Shown: positions 1-7,258, numbered from the stretch's first letter. The stretch is DNA of 11,088 nucleotides from Planctomycetaceae bacterium (GCA_031288955.1 JAITQJ010000200.1:1-11088); one strand, 5' to 3'. The notes: generated from the letters alone by a model not told the origin. Numbers and translations are program-made.

Positions 1-945
1 GCCAAAGCCGTTGCTCCAACCGTCGTTGGTGTTCACACCGTCGGGATTTTTCACGACAATTTGGCTGTCGATGTCGGAAGCGGCGTTATCGTTGATGCTG
101 CCGGTTATATTTTGACGAACTATCACGTTATTGCTAATGCCGCACAGATTCAAATCCGTCTCAACGACGGACGGGACTTCCCCGCCGAACTGTTAGGACA
201 AGACCGCATCACCGACCTTGCTGTCCTGAAAATTAAGGCGGATAAACTGCCGAGTGCTGTTTGGGGCGACTCAACGAAAGTCGAAGCCGGCGAACTCGCC
301 GTTGCTATCGGCTGTCCGTATGATTTGCAGGCAACGGTAACGAGCGGCATTATCAGTGCAACGGAACGTTATAATCCGCTGCCTGACCAGCGGGGACGTT
401 TGCCCCGAATGCAGGAGTTTTTGCAGACGGATGCGGCAATCAATCCGGGCAGCAGCGGCGGTGCGCTGGTTAACATTCAGGGCGAACTCATCGGCATCAA
501 TACGATGATTTATTCTGAAACGGGCGGCAGCCTCGGCATCGGTTTTGCAATACCGTCTCTGATGGCGAAAAAAGTTTGCGAAGAAATCATCAAGAACGGC
601 AAGATGCTGCACGGCTGGCTGGGCATCGAAATGGAACTCGTCAGCAAATTTGACGCTGAACAGATGCAGCCGCTTAACACCGGTACCGACGAAGCAGGCA
701 GCAAACCGAAGGGAGCCGTCATTAGAAATTTCCATTTGAATTCGCCGGCGAAAGAAGCCGGTTTGGAAATCGGCGATATTATTTTGCGATGGGGAGACAA
801 AGAAGTAAACGACCCGCTGCATTTGTCGCATCTGGTAATTCTGTCGAGTCCGGGAACGAAAGTACCGCTTGAAATCTTCCGTAATAAAAGCAAGATAACT
901 GTCGAAGTTACGCTTGGTACAAGACCGGTCAACCGTACTGATTAA
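1..945 (+). CDS. HtrA/Deg-family trypsin-like serine protease with PDZ domain (5' partial)
   Basis: The reading frame is open from base 1, so the gene begins outside the window; 314 residues are visible. The protein is a chymotrypsin-fold protease of the HtrA/Deg family, which degrades or refolds damaged extracytoplasmic proteins. All three catalytic residues are visible: His in TNYHV (124-126), Asp in TDLAVLK (214-216) and Ser in NPGSSGGAL (454-456). The family block LQTDAAINPG precedes the serine. One PDZ domain fills about residues 205-305, from GWLGIE through SPAKEAGLEIGDIIL. The visible start (KAVAPTVVGVHTVG) matches the first strand of the protease domain, so the missing part is probably a signal or anchor and a short linker. 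The TTG at 61 is internal and not a credible start. tyrA follows after one codon, which suggests co-transcription. The family is sure; which paralogue it is cannot be told. Confidence 0.93.
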   Translation, partial: AKAVAPTVVGVHTVGIFHDNLAVDVGSGVIVDAAGYILTNYHVIANAAQIQIRLNDGRDFPAELLGQDRITDLAVLKIKADKLPSAVWGDSTKVEAGELAVAIGCPYDLQATVTSGIISATERYNPLPDQRGRLPRMQEFLQTDAAINPGSSGGALVNIQGELIGINTMIYSETGGSLGIGFAIPSLMAKKVCEEIIKNGKMLHGWLGIEMELVSKFDAEQMQPLNTGTDEAGSKPKGAVIRNFHLNSPAKEAGLEIGDIILRWGDKEVNDPLHLSHLVILSSPGTKVPLEIFRNKSKITVEVTLGTRPVNRTD

Positions 946-948
946 ACA

Positions 949-1878
949 TTGTTTTCCCGTATCGTTATAGTTGGAGTCGGACTCATCGGCGGGTCTATCG
1001 GGCTTGCCGCCAAAGCACGGCACGTGTCCCCGTGTGTTGTTGGTATTGATACCAATAGCGAAAATCTGCGTCTTGCAAAGCAAATCGGGGCTATTGATTT
1101 ATCTGCCGAAGATTTAGAAACCGGCATCAACTTAACCGGCGGCGAAAATATCCCGCTCCGTGACGAGGGTGAAGACCGCGGTGCTTTTATACCGTCATCG
1201 CTGCCGGGTGCCGAATTGGTTATTGTTTCCGTTCCCGTCTCGCATATTGCCGATTATGTTCTGCGAAGTGCCGAAGTTGTCAAAACCGGTATCAATTACC
1301 GCAACGTCCTGATTACCGATACAGGAAGCACGAAAGAATCAATCTGTGCGCAGTTGGCAAACAAAACATTAGCAAACGGCTGCCGGTTCATCGGTTCGCA
1401 TCCGATTGCCGGTAAAGAGAAACACGGGGCGGCAAATGCGGATGCAAATCTTTTTGAAAATAAACTGACGGTGGTAACGCCGCCTGTTTCGGCGCGGGAC
1501 AGAGACATTGGGGCATTGATTCGGTTCTGGCAATCGCTCGGTGCTTTGGTTGCGAATATGTCTCCGGCAGAACACGACCGGACGCTGGCGCGGACGAGTC
1601 ATTTACCGCATTTATTGAGTGCCTTATTAGCAGACCGTTTGCAGTTGCAGGACGCAAAATACACGGGGACGGGCTACCGGAGTACGACGCGTTTGGCATC
1701 GGGTTTGCCGGAGGTTTGGCAGGATATTATCTCGAACAACAAGGAAGCGATATTAGAAGCGGTACGGGATTTTGAGAGAGCGTTGCAGCATTTGCGGGAG
1801 CGTATTGAAGCCCAGGATTGGCACGCCGTTGCCCGGTTTCTAGAACACGCAAAACAAAACCGCGATGCGTTGGAATAA
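949..1878 (+). CDS. tyrA: Prephenate dehydrogenase
   Basis: TyrA oxidatively decarboxylates prephenate to 4-hydroxyphenylpyruvate with NAD(P)+, feeding tyrosine synthesis in the cytoplasm. The 309-residue protein opens with a Rossmann fingerprint, GVGLIGGS (residues 9-16), and Asp34 at the end of the second strand (VVGID) suggests NAD preference. The conserved GSHPIAGKEKHG block places the active-site His at 151. SHLPHLLSALLA (His218, His221) and the C-terminal LASGLPEVWQDII block are typical of the helical domain. There is no C-terminal ACT or chorismate mutase domain. The start must be TTG at 949: the only upstream codon before the in-frame stop of the protease gene (943-945) is ACA, and the Rossmann strand begins at residue 5. 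Residues about 51-85 form a longer acidic stretch than I expect between the second strand and ELVIVSVPV. mqnE follows after 28 bases. Confidence 0.93.
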   Translation: MFSRIVIVGVGLIGGSIGLAAKARHVSPCVVGIDTNSENLRLAKQIGAIDLSAEDLETGINLTGGENIPLRDEGEDRGAFIPSSLPGAELVIVSVPVSHIADYVLRSAEVVKTGINYRNVLITDTGSTKESICAQLANKTLANGCRFIGSHPIAGKEKHGAANADANLFENKLTVVTPPVSARDRDIGALIRFWQSLGALVANMSPAEHDRTLARTSHLPHLLSALLADRLQLQDAKYTGTGYRSTTRLASGLPEVWQDIISNNKEAILEAVRDFERALQHLRERIEAQDWHAVARFLEHAKQNRDALE

Positions 1879-1906
1879 TCACCGCAGAAGAAATCCTGAA
1901 TGAATA

Positions 1907-2920
1907 ATGATGAAGAATACGCAAATGGATACCGATGCCGTTTTTCAACTCTATGATGCCGATTTGCACGAACTCGGTATGCGGGCAGATGAAGTCCGCA
2001 GACAGCGGCACGGAGATAAGGCGTATTACGTTGTCAATGCGCATATTAATCCGACAAACGTGTGCCGCATCGGTTGTCCTTTGTGTGCCTTTGCCTGCAA
2101 GCCGGATGATAAAAATGCGTATGTTTTAGAAATTGACGAAATACTGTCCCGGGCGCAAAATGCGGCAGATTTCGGCGCAACGCAACTGCATCTCGTAAGC
2201 AGTGTGCATCCCGACAAGCCGTATTCCTGGTATCGGGACATTATGGCGGCAGTTCATTCGGCATTTCCGCAATTCAAACTGAAGGCTTGGACGGCAGTTG
2301 AAATTTTTGCTTTTGCCGAAAGTACCGCGATGAGTATTGAACAAATTTTGCGGGACTTGCAAAGTGTCGGGCTTGTTTCAATGCCGGGCGGAGGAGCGGA
2401 AATTTTCGATGCCGCAGTCCGTAAAAAAATTGCCCCGCACAAAATTCCCGTCGAAAAATGGCTCGAAGTGCATCGGACAGCCCATAAACTCGGTATTCCA
2501 ACGAATGCCACGATGCTTTTTGGACATCTGGAAACACGGCGGCAGCGGATTGAACATCTATTGCAACTGCGGGAGTTGCAGGAGGAAACACGCGGTTTCG
2601 ATTGTTTCGTGCCTCTCGTATTTCATCCGCAAAATACGCAAATTGATGTTCAGGCGGCTGCGGCGAACGAAATCCTGAAAACGATTGCCGTCAGCCGTTT
2701 GATACTGGACAATTTTGAACATATTAAGACGTACTGGGTAACATTAGGGGAATCGTTAGCACAGATAGCGTTGTCTTATGGAGCGGACGATTTTGACGGA
2801 ACGGTATTTGAGGAGCGGATACATCACGAAGCCGGTTCTTCTGCCCCGAAAGGTTTAACGGAAAAGCGAATCTGCGAACTCATCACCGGCGCAAAACGCA
2901 TACCGGTAAGAATGAAATAG
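1907..2920 (+). CDS. mqnE: Aminofutalosine synthase, radical SAM (menaquinone biosynthesis)
   Basis: MqnE joins 3-[(1-carboxyvinyl)oxy]benzoate to S-adenosylmethionine to give aminofutalosine, an early step of the futalosine route to menaquinone. The radical SAM cluster motif is C53-x3-C57-x2-C60, inside HINPTNVCRIGCPLCAF. Blocks typical of MqnE rather than its relative MqnC are SMPGGGAEIFD, the ATMLFGHLETRRQRIEHL segment, FVPLVFHPQNT, and near the C-terminus YWVTLGESLAQIALSYGADD followed by DGTVFEERIHHEAG. There are 337 residues from ATG at 1907; ATG at 1910 or 1925 are alternatives, and an in-frame TGA at 1901 blocks extension. The N-terminus seems to lack the first short helix of longer homologues. 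It lies 28 bases after tyrA, probably in the same transcript. The other mqn genes are not in the window. Confidence 0.93.
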   Translation: MMKNTQMDTDAVFQLYDADLHELGMRADEVRRQRHGDKAYYVVNAHINPTNVCRIGCPLCAFACKPDDKNAYVLEIDEILSRAQNAADFGATQLHLVSSVHPDKPYSWYRDIMAAVHSAFPQFKLKAWTAVEIFAFAESTAMSIEQILRDLQSVGLVSMPGGGAEIFDAAVRKKIAPHKIPVEKWLEVHRTAHKLGIPTNATMLFGHLETRRQRIEHLLQLRELQEETRGFDCFVPLVFHPQNTQIDVQAAAANEILKTIAVSRLILDNFEHIKTYWVTLGESLAQIALSYGADDFDGTVFEERIHHEAGSSAPKGLTEKRICELITGAKRIPVRMK

Positions 2921-3006
2921 GATCTGGCATAGATAACATCAATGCGAAGATTAAAACGTTCAAAATAATGAGTGAAAGATACCGCAACAGACGAAAAAGA
3001 CACCTG

Positions 3007-3035
3007 TTGAGAATGAATCTCATCTGTGCTATACT
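3007..3035 (+). promoter_or_regulatory. Predicted sigma-70-type promoter for hemE
   Basis: A TTGAGA -35 box (3007-3012) and a TATACT -10 box (3030-3035) are separated by exactly 17 bases. A TG one base before the -10 (3027-3028) makes it an extended -10. Transcription would begin near 3042, giving a leader of about 40 bases to the GTG at 3081 or about 130 bases to the ATG at 3171. It sits in the 160-bp gap between mqnE and hemE, so hemE is probably transcribed at least partly on its own. The assignment rests on sequence match alone. Confidence 0.55.
3008..3022. promoter_or_regulatory. Fur-box-like 7-1-7 dyad overlapping the hemE promoter
   Basis: TGAGAAT-G-AATCTCA is an inverted repeat of two 7-base arms around a single base, with one mismatched pair. 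It covers the end of the -35 box and the start of the spacer, the classic position for a repressor site. Its shape and 11 of 14 arm positions agree with the known Fur 7-1-7 consensus TGATAAT-n-ATTATCA. Control of a heme gene by an iron- or peroxide-sensing Fur-family protein would make sense, but no regulator gene is in the window. Confidence 0.35.
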
Positions 3036-3080
3036 GAACTGCAGAGTGAAAATTTAGTTACCGAACAAGGCTAATAAAGA

Positions 3081-4205
3081 GTGAAAAGTGAAGAAATTTT
3101 GTCTAACAGCAGTGAAAGCGGTTCTGTAACGGGTGCATCCCCTTCTTCGTCCTTTCCGCATCACCTCTCTATGAAGGGGGCGTTGCGGAAAGCGGTGCGG
3201 TGTCTGCCGACAGAGAATGTTCCCGTTTGGCTTATGCGTCAAGCCGGACGGTATATGTCCGAATATCAGCAAGTACGCGCTAAAGTATCATTTCTCGACT
3301 TATGCAAAACGCCGGAACTCGCTGCCGAAGTGATGATTACCGCCGTCAATAAAATCAATGCCGATGCTGCCATTCTCTTTTCGGATATTCTGCTGATTCT
3401 CGAACCGCTGGGATTTGAAATCGCCTTTCCAGACACCGGCGGTCCGCAAATTCTCAATCCGATTAAGGACGCAAACGATGTCCAGCGGGTTCGGGAATTG
3501 CAAAGCGTTGAGCCGCTGCAATATGTTATGGATGCCGTCAAATGTACCCGCGAAAATCTGGACGAGAGCAAACCGCTCATCGGCTTTTCCGGTGCGCCGT
3601 TCACGCTGGCTTCTTACGTCATTGAACACAACGCTTCGGGGTATCACAAATTTAATACCGTCAAAGCGTTTATGCACCTGTATCCGGCTGAATGGGATTT
3701 GTTGATGACGAAACTGGCAGTATCGGCAGCGCGTTATTTGAACGGACAAATCCGTGCCGGTGCGGAAATTATTCAGATTTTTGACAGTTGGGCCGGCTGC
3801 GTTTCACAGGAAGATTACCGCAAGTACGTTTTTCCTTATTCCAAGATGCTTATTGACTTGGTTGTGCCGGGTGCGCCGGTGATTCATTTTGCTCCCGGTA
3901 ATCCGATGCTTTTGCCGCTGGTAAGCGAGGCGGGCGGCAATGTTATCGGGGCAGATTGGCGGGTATCGATTCGGCAGGCTTGGGATTTAGCCGGCAAGCA
4001 CCGGGCAATACAAGGCAATCTTGACCCGGCGATACTGCTGACAGACAAAGATACAATACGCCGTCACGTGCTGCATATTTTACGGTTGGTAGAAAGACAG
4101 CCGGGCTTCATATTCAATCTCGGTCACGGCGTTCTTCCGCAAACGCCGGTAGAAAACGTCATCGCCCTAATCGATATGGTACACGAATTGGGGCGGGTTA
4201 TTTAA
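3081..4205 (+). CDS. hemE: Uroporphyrinogen decarboxylase
   Basis: HemE decarboxylates the four acetate side chains of uroporphyrinogen III to give coproporphyrinogen III in heme synthesis. Numbered from GTG 3081, the conserved PVWLMRQAGRYMSEY block spans residues 48-62 with substrate-binding Arg53 and Arg57. The key Asp is D102 in ILFSDIL. GFSGAPFTLASYVIE, QIFDSWAG and FNLGHGVLPQTPVENV are further family signatures. The start is uncertain. GTG 3081 has AAGG ten bases upstream but adds 30 serine-rich residues unlike the family. ATG 3171, codon 31, would give 344 residues, the usual HemE length, with the conserved block about 17 residues in. The gene has its own predicted promoter at 3007-3035 and converges on holB. 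Identity is firm; only the first 30 codons are in doubt. Confidence 0.95.
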   Translation: MKSEEILSNSSESGSVTGASPSSSFPHHLSMKGALRKAVRCLPTENVPVWLMRQAGRYMSEYQQVRAKVSFLDLCKTPELAAEVMITAVNKINADAAILFSDILLILEPLGFEIAFPDTGGPQILNPIKDANDVQRVRELQSVEPLQYVMDAVKCTRENLDESKPLIGFSGAPFTLASYVIEHNASGYHKFNTVKAFMHLYPAEWDLLMTKLAVSAARYLNGQIRAGAEIIQIFDSWAGCVSQEDYRKYVFPYSKMLIDLVVPGAPVIHFAPGNPMLLPLVSEAGGNVIGADWRVSIRQAWDLAGKHRAIQGNLDPAILLTDKDTIRRHVLHILRLVERQPGFIFNLGHGVLPQTPVENVIALIDMVHELGRVI

Positions 4206-4292
4206 CAGGTGTTATGGTTGCCGTTCAAATAAAAACAGTAAAGTTACAAAAACCATTAAAAAGTTAACAAGCGAAGAGCAGAACAATCCCCT

Positions 4293-5306
4293 TTATGCTC
4301 TGGCGATGTCCATCACCCAGGCTTCGACAATAACGGGAATGTTGGCGTTGCTTGCCAAATGTTCAAGCGCATCAAGCGTCCGCCCCAAACGCTTCGCCGG
4401 CAGTTCCGCCGCTACTGCCGTCTTCATTTGGTTACGGAAAAATTCGCTTGCTATTTGTAACAATAATCGCAGCCGCGGACGGCGAAACTCCGTTTCTGTG
4501 CCTTTCGCATCAATATAATTGTTCATCTGGACGGCAAATTGCACCGCATCAAAATGCTTTGCCGAAAATGCTTTCTTCACACTGTCCCGCAACTGTTCAA
4601 TCCCGCCGTCAATCAATTCCAATGCCCGCTCTATGCTTCCGCCGGATTGCTCTGCTAATGTTTGCGCTGCTTCCGGCGATAAAACTATTTGATGCTTAAG
4701 AAGCAGTGCCGCCACTACATCCGCCGGCAACGGAGCAAAACGGATTATTTGGCAGCGGCTGCGTATCGTCGGCAGTTGCTTGGCAGTCGAAGTACCGAGA
4801 AGAATCAACACCGAATCACTCGGCGGTTCTTCCAACGTCTTCAGTAAAGCGTTGGCGGCAAATTCGTTGAAATAATCGGCATCATCAATGACCGCAACTT
4901 TACGGTGTCCGAGAAAAGCCGTTCGGGAAATGTCGAAAATCAGTCCCTTTTTACCGCGGTGTTCTTTCTCGCCGACAATCAAGTCAAGCGAAAAATCCGA
5001 ACTATTCGCCGGTTTTGCCGCATAAAACAAATCAAGATGCGGCGGAATAAATTTCTTCGTGTCAAAATCCCAATCGGTAACGTTGGGCATTCCGCTGAAC
5101 AATTTACAGGAACTGCACGTTCGGCAAGGAGTGAGGTCAGTTGTCGTATGACACAATAACGCTTGAGCAAGAGCGAACGCAAAACGCCGTTTTCCGATAC
5201 CGGGCGGACCAATAAACAACAGCGACCCGTTAAGCCGTCCGCGTTGAAACGACCGAATAAATTGTTGAACAACCTTATCGTGTCCTAGTATGTTCTGCCA
5301 AGCCAT
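4293..5306 (-). CDS. holB: DNA polymerase III subunit delta' (clamp loader)
   Basis: This is a 337-residue AAA+ protein of the DnaX/HolB clamp-loader family, which helps load the sliding clamp at the replication fork. From ATG at 5306 it begins MAWQNILGHDKVVQQF, the family opening. The P-loop is GPPGIGKR (33-40), with Arg where ATP-hydrolysing members have Thr or Ser. A zinc module uses C52, C61, C64 and C67 (CRTCSSC). IDDAD (140-144) is the Walker B region, NALLKTLEEPP (152-162) follows, and the SRC motif lies at 183-185. Length and lack of a long C-terminal tail favour delta' over tau/gamma. An in-frame ATG at 5348 would add 14 residues with no family likeness, so 5306 is preferred. A spacer of some 50 residues between the zinc module and the next conserved strand is somewhat long. 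It is divergent from the beta-helix gene and convergent with hemE. Confidence 0.92.
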   Translation of the reverse strand: MAWQNILGHDKVVQQFIRSFQRGRLNGSLLFIGPPGIGKRRFAFALAQALLCHTTTDLTPCRTCSSCKLFSGMPNVTDWDFDTKKFIPPHLDLFYAAKPANSSDFSLDLIVGEKEHRGKKGLIFDISRTAFLGHRKVAVIDDADYFNEFAANALLKTLEEPPSDSVLILLGTSTAKQLPTIRSRCQIIRFAPLPADVVAALLLKHQIVLSPEAAQTLAEQSGGSIERALELIDGGIEQLRDSVKKAFSAKHFDAVQFAVQMNNYIDAKGTETEFRRPRLRLLLQIASEFFRNQMKTAVAAELPAKRLGRTLDALEHLASNANIPVIVEAWVMDIARA

Positions 5307-5320
5307 ATTGCATTTCACCG

Positions 5321-5361
5321 CAAATAATGAATAATTGCGGACGTTCATTGTCCATTATTTG
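5321..5361. repeat. Inverted repeat in the holB/beta-helix divergent intergenic region
   Basis: CAAATAATG (5321-5329) and CATTATTTG (5353-5361) are perfect 9-base inverted arms 23 bases apart. They lie in the 73-bp gap between the two divergent starts. The inner part, 5324-5342, shares a 13-mer in direct orientation and a 12-mer in inverted orientation with the gap before the protease gene at 10531. It could be a cruciform or regulator site, or a small dispersed repeat. Function is unknown. Confidence 0.5.
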
Positions 5362-5379
5362 TCATTCCTTTTCAATACT

Positions 5380-6816
5380 ATGCAGATGCCGAAAGTATTT
5401 TTGTTTGCCGTCATCATTGCGGCGTTTTTTGCTTCGGCGGTCAGTGCCGGTACGTATTATATTTCACCGGCAGGCAGCGATACTGCCGGTCTCGGAAACG
5501 AAGAGAAGCCGTGGCGGTCGCTGACCAAAGCGATTATAAGCGTTCCCGATGACGGTTCCGTCATCATCGTCAAGGACGGTCTTTACGCCGGTTTTATGAT
5601 GCCGCACCGTGCTTTCTCGAGACCTTGCACCGTCAAAGCCGAACATCCGCATCAAGCCCGATTTACCGGCAGAGAAGGCGGAAACAAAGTGATGTATCTT
5701 GATGCGCTGTCGAAAGTGATATTTGACGGACTGCATATTTTCGGCAACGGCTCGGAAAAAGGCGAATATCTTATTCAAATCGCCGACAAAACAACACATC
5801 ATCTGATATTTCAGAATTGTATCATACACGATTCGTACAAAAACGATTTAATCAAGGTCAATAATTTTGCAAGCAAGATACGTTTTACTAATTGTATTTT
5901 TTTTAATCCGAACAATCACGGCGGCGATGAACATTTCGACATCAACACGGTAAAAGACATCATCATCGAAGACAGTATTTTCTTTAACGATTATGCCGGC
6001 AGCGGAAGACCGGAGCAAAATCAAAGTCATTCGTTTATCGTTATCAAAAATTCCGGCAATACGCCGAATGTTACGCAGTACATTACATTTCGTCGCAACA
6101 TTTTTCTGAATTGGTCAGGATTAGCCCACCAGGCATATATTTTGTTGGGCGAAGACGATAAAGATTTTTTTCAGGCAACGGACGTGCTGCTTGAAAATAA
6201 CCTTTTTCTGCATAATCATACGGTACGAACGGTCGGTACGTTTATGTTCAAGGGCGGCATCCGCAACGCAACTGTTCGCGCTAATACGGTAACCGGTGAA
6301 CCGTTCCGGGTATCTGCGGGAGCGTTTTCAGCGTATGCAGCGGTATTTTGGCGTTTGGGACCGAACCCGCCGCAAGAGAACATTCTTTTTACGAACAACA
6401 TTTTCAGCAATAATGCCGGTTCGTCTTTGCGGTTTTCGGCGGGAAAAAAAGAATTTTTCGTTGACGGCGGTTTCAAGGCGGTCAATAACGTGTATTGGAA
6501 CGGCGGCAAACCTGTTACGGCAACACCAGAAGACGTGTTTGTCCCGAAAAACGACCTGTCGGCGATTTTAACGTCGCCGAAATTACCGGATGTGCCGAAA
6601 AAATTGCCGCTGCCCCGATTGGAAAACGTTGCCGAAGGCGAAGCATTTTCGGTTCGGAAAGCCTTTGAATCATTTGTCAAAGAGTACGCCGTCCCTGCCT
6701 CCGGTAGTTCCGCCGTCGGCAAGGCTGTTCCTAAAGATATGCCTGATGACGATATACTCGGCAAAAAACGCAGTAAAACGAATCCCGACATCGGTTGTTA
6801 CGAAACGGAAAAATAA
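5380..6816 (+). CDS. Secreted right-handed parallel beta-helix protein (pectate-lyase-like fold)
   Basis: This is a 478-residue exported protein. From ATG 5380 the N-terminus has one basic residue, a hydrophobic core (residues 6-21) and a good signal peptidase I site, ASAVSA before GTYYISP. The mature start, TYYISPAGSDTAG followed by EKPWRSLTKAI, is the usual opening of beta-helix proteins with a DUF1565/pectate-lyase-like N-terminus. From about residue 110 to 350 there are repeated strand-turn units ending in Asn or Asp, such as IIIEDSIFFND, VLLENNLFLHN and ENILFTNNIFSNN, as expected of stacked coils. It ends DIGCYETEK, the ending seen in many beta-helix proteins from polysaccharide-degrading bacteria. 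The family holds lyases, hydrolases, epimerases and plain binding proteins; I cannot assign a catalytic residue or substrate. ATG 5386 is an alternative start. It is divergent from holB and seems unrelated to its neighbours in function. Confidence 0.85.
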   Translation: MQMPKVFLFAVIIAAFFASAVSAGTYYISPAGSDTAGLGNEEKPWRSLTKAIISVPDDGSVIIVKDGLYAGFMMPHRAFSRPCTVKAEHPHQARFTGREGGNKVMYLDALSKVIFDGLHIFGNGSEKGEYLIQIADKTTHHLIFQNCIIHDSYKNDLIKVNNFASKIRFTNCIFFNPNNHGGDEHFDINTVKDIIIEDSIFFNDYAGSGRPEQNQSHSFIVIKNSGNTPNVTQYITFRRNIFLNWSGLAHQAYILLGEDDKDFFQATDVLLENNLFLHNHTVRTVGTFMFKGGIRNATVRANTVTGEPFRVSAGAFSAYAAVFWRLGPNPPQENILFTNNIFSNNAGSSLRFSAGKKEFFVDGGFKAVNNVYWNGGKPVTATPEDVFVPKNDLSAILTSPKLPDVPKKLPLPRLENVAEGEAFSVRKAFESFVKEYAVPASGSSAVGKAVPKDMPDDDILGKKRSKTNPDIGCYETEK

Positions 6817-6838
6817 CGGCAAGTTTTTGTGTAGTGTT

Positions 6839-7258
6839 TTAGAGGGTGTCCGCAGCGGCAAATGCCGCGCTGCAATTTTCGGTTTCCCAGAATTTGACTT
6901 TGGATACCGGTAAACCCAGTTGTGCCGCCTGACAGTAAATTAACTTTGCCAGATTTTCTGCCGTCGGTGCTTCCGGCATCACATACACCGGTTCATCGAG
7001 TTCAAACAATGCGGCGATAAGCGGGTCGCCGCTCTGTAATATCATCCGATGGTCAAGATGTTCGTCAATCCAACAACCGATACTATTCTTTAATTCGTTA
7101 AAATCCGCCACCATTCCTAGCGAATCTAACGAGGCTTTCTGCAAATAAATCCTGACCTTGCCGTTGTGTCCGTGCGGATGCGCACATTTACCGTTATATG
7201 CCGACAAACGGTGTCCGTAACAGAACGAAAACTGACGCGATATAGTGTACACATTCAT
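6839..7258 (-). CDS. queD: 6-pyruvoyl-tetrahydropterin synthase / 6-carboxytetrahydropterin synthase (QueD) family
   Basis: This 139-residue protein belongs to the tunnel-fold PTPS/QueD family, which converts dihydroneopterin triphosphate to 6-carboxytetrahydropterin (queuosine route) or 6-pyruvoyltetrahydropterin. The zinc ligands are His16 (FCYGHRL) and His29 and His31. Cys25 in CAHPHGH fits the C-x3-HGH arrangement of the catalytic cysteine. DFNELK (52-57), LDHR with Asp69 and His70, PTAENLAK and the C-terminal ETE complete the family pattern. Bacterial members of this length with one Cys in this position are usually QueD, but no other queuosine gene lies nearby, so the exact product is inferred. 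The stop lies 22 bases from the convergent beta-helix gene. A TATAAT sequence directly abuts the ATG, so the true start could be GTG at codon 3. Confidence 0.88.
   Translation of the reverse strand: MNVYTISRQFSFCYGHRLSAYNGKCAHPHGHNGKVRIYLQKASLDSLGMVADFNELKNSIGCWIDEHLDHRMILQSGDPLIAALFELDEPVYVMPEAPTAENLAKLIYCQAAQLGLPVSKVKFWETENCSAAFAAADTL

Noticed and set aside
943..951. Possible readthrough fusion of the protease and TyrA
   Set aside because: The genes are in the same frame, but a normal TAA separates them, nothing suggests recoding, and an exported protease fused to a cytoplasmic dehydrogenase makes little sense.
271..1083. Long minus-strand open frame (270 codons) opposite the protease gene
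   Set aside because: It lies opposite the protease and tyrA frames, has no recognisable motif, and its composition is that of an antisense shadow.
1879..1906. Out-of-frame ITAEEILNE peptide before mqnE, as a possible frameshifted N-terminus
   Set aside because: It is too short and only vaguely like the missing helix of longer homologues, and an in-frame TGA at 1901 closes the mqnE frame; I see no good case for a frameshift.
6216..6791. Minus-strand open frame of 191 codons opposite the beta-helix gene
   Set aside because: Antisense to a well-supported secreted protein, with no motif of its own.
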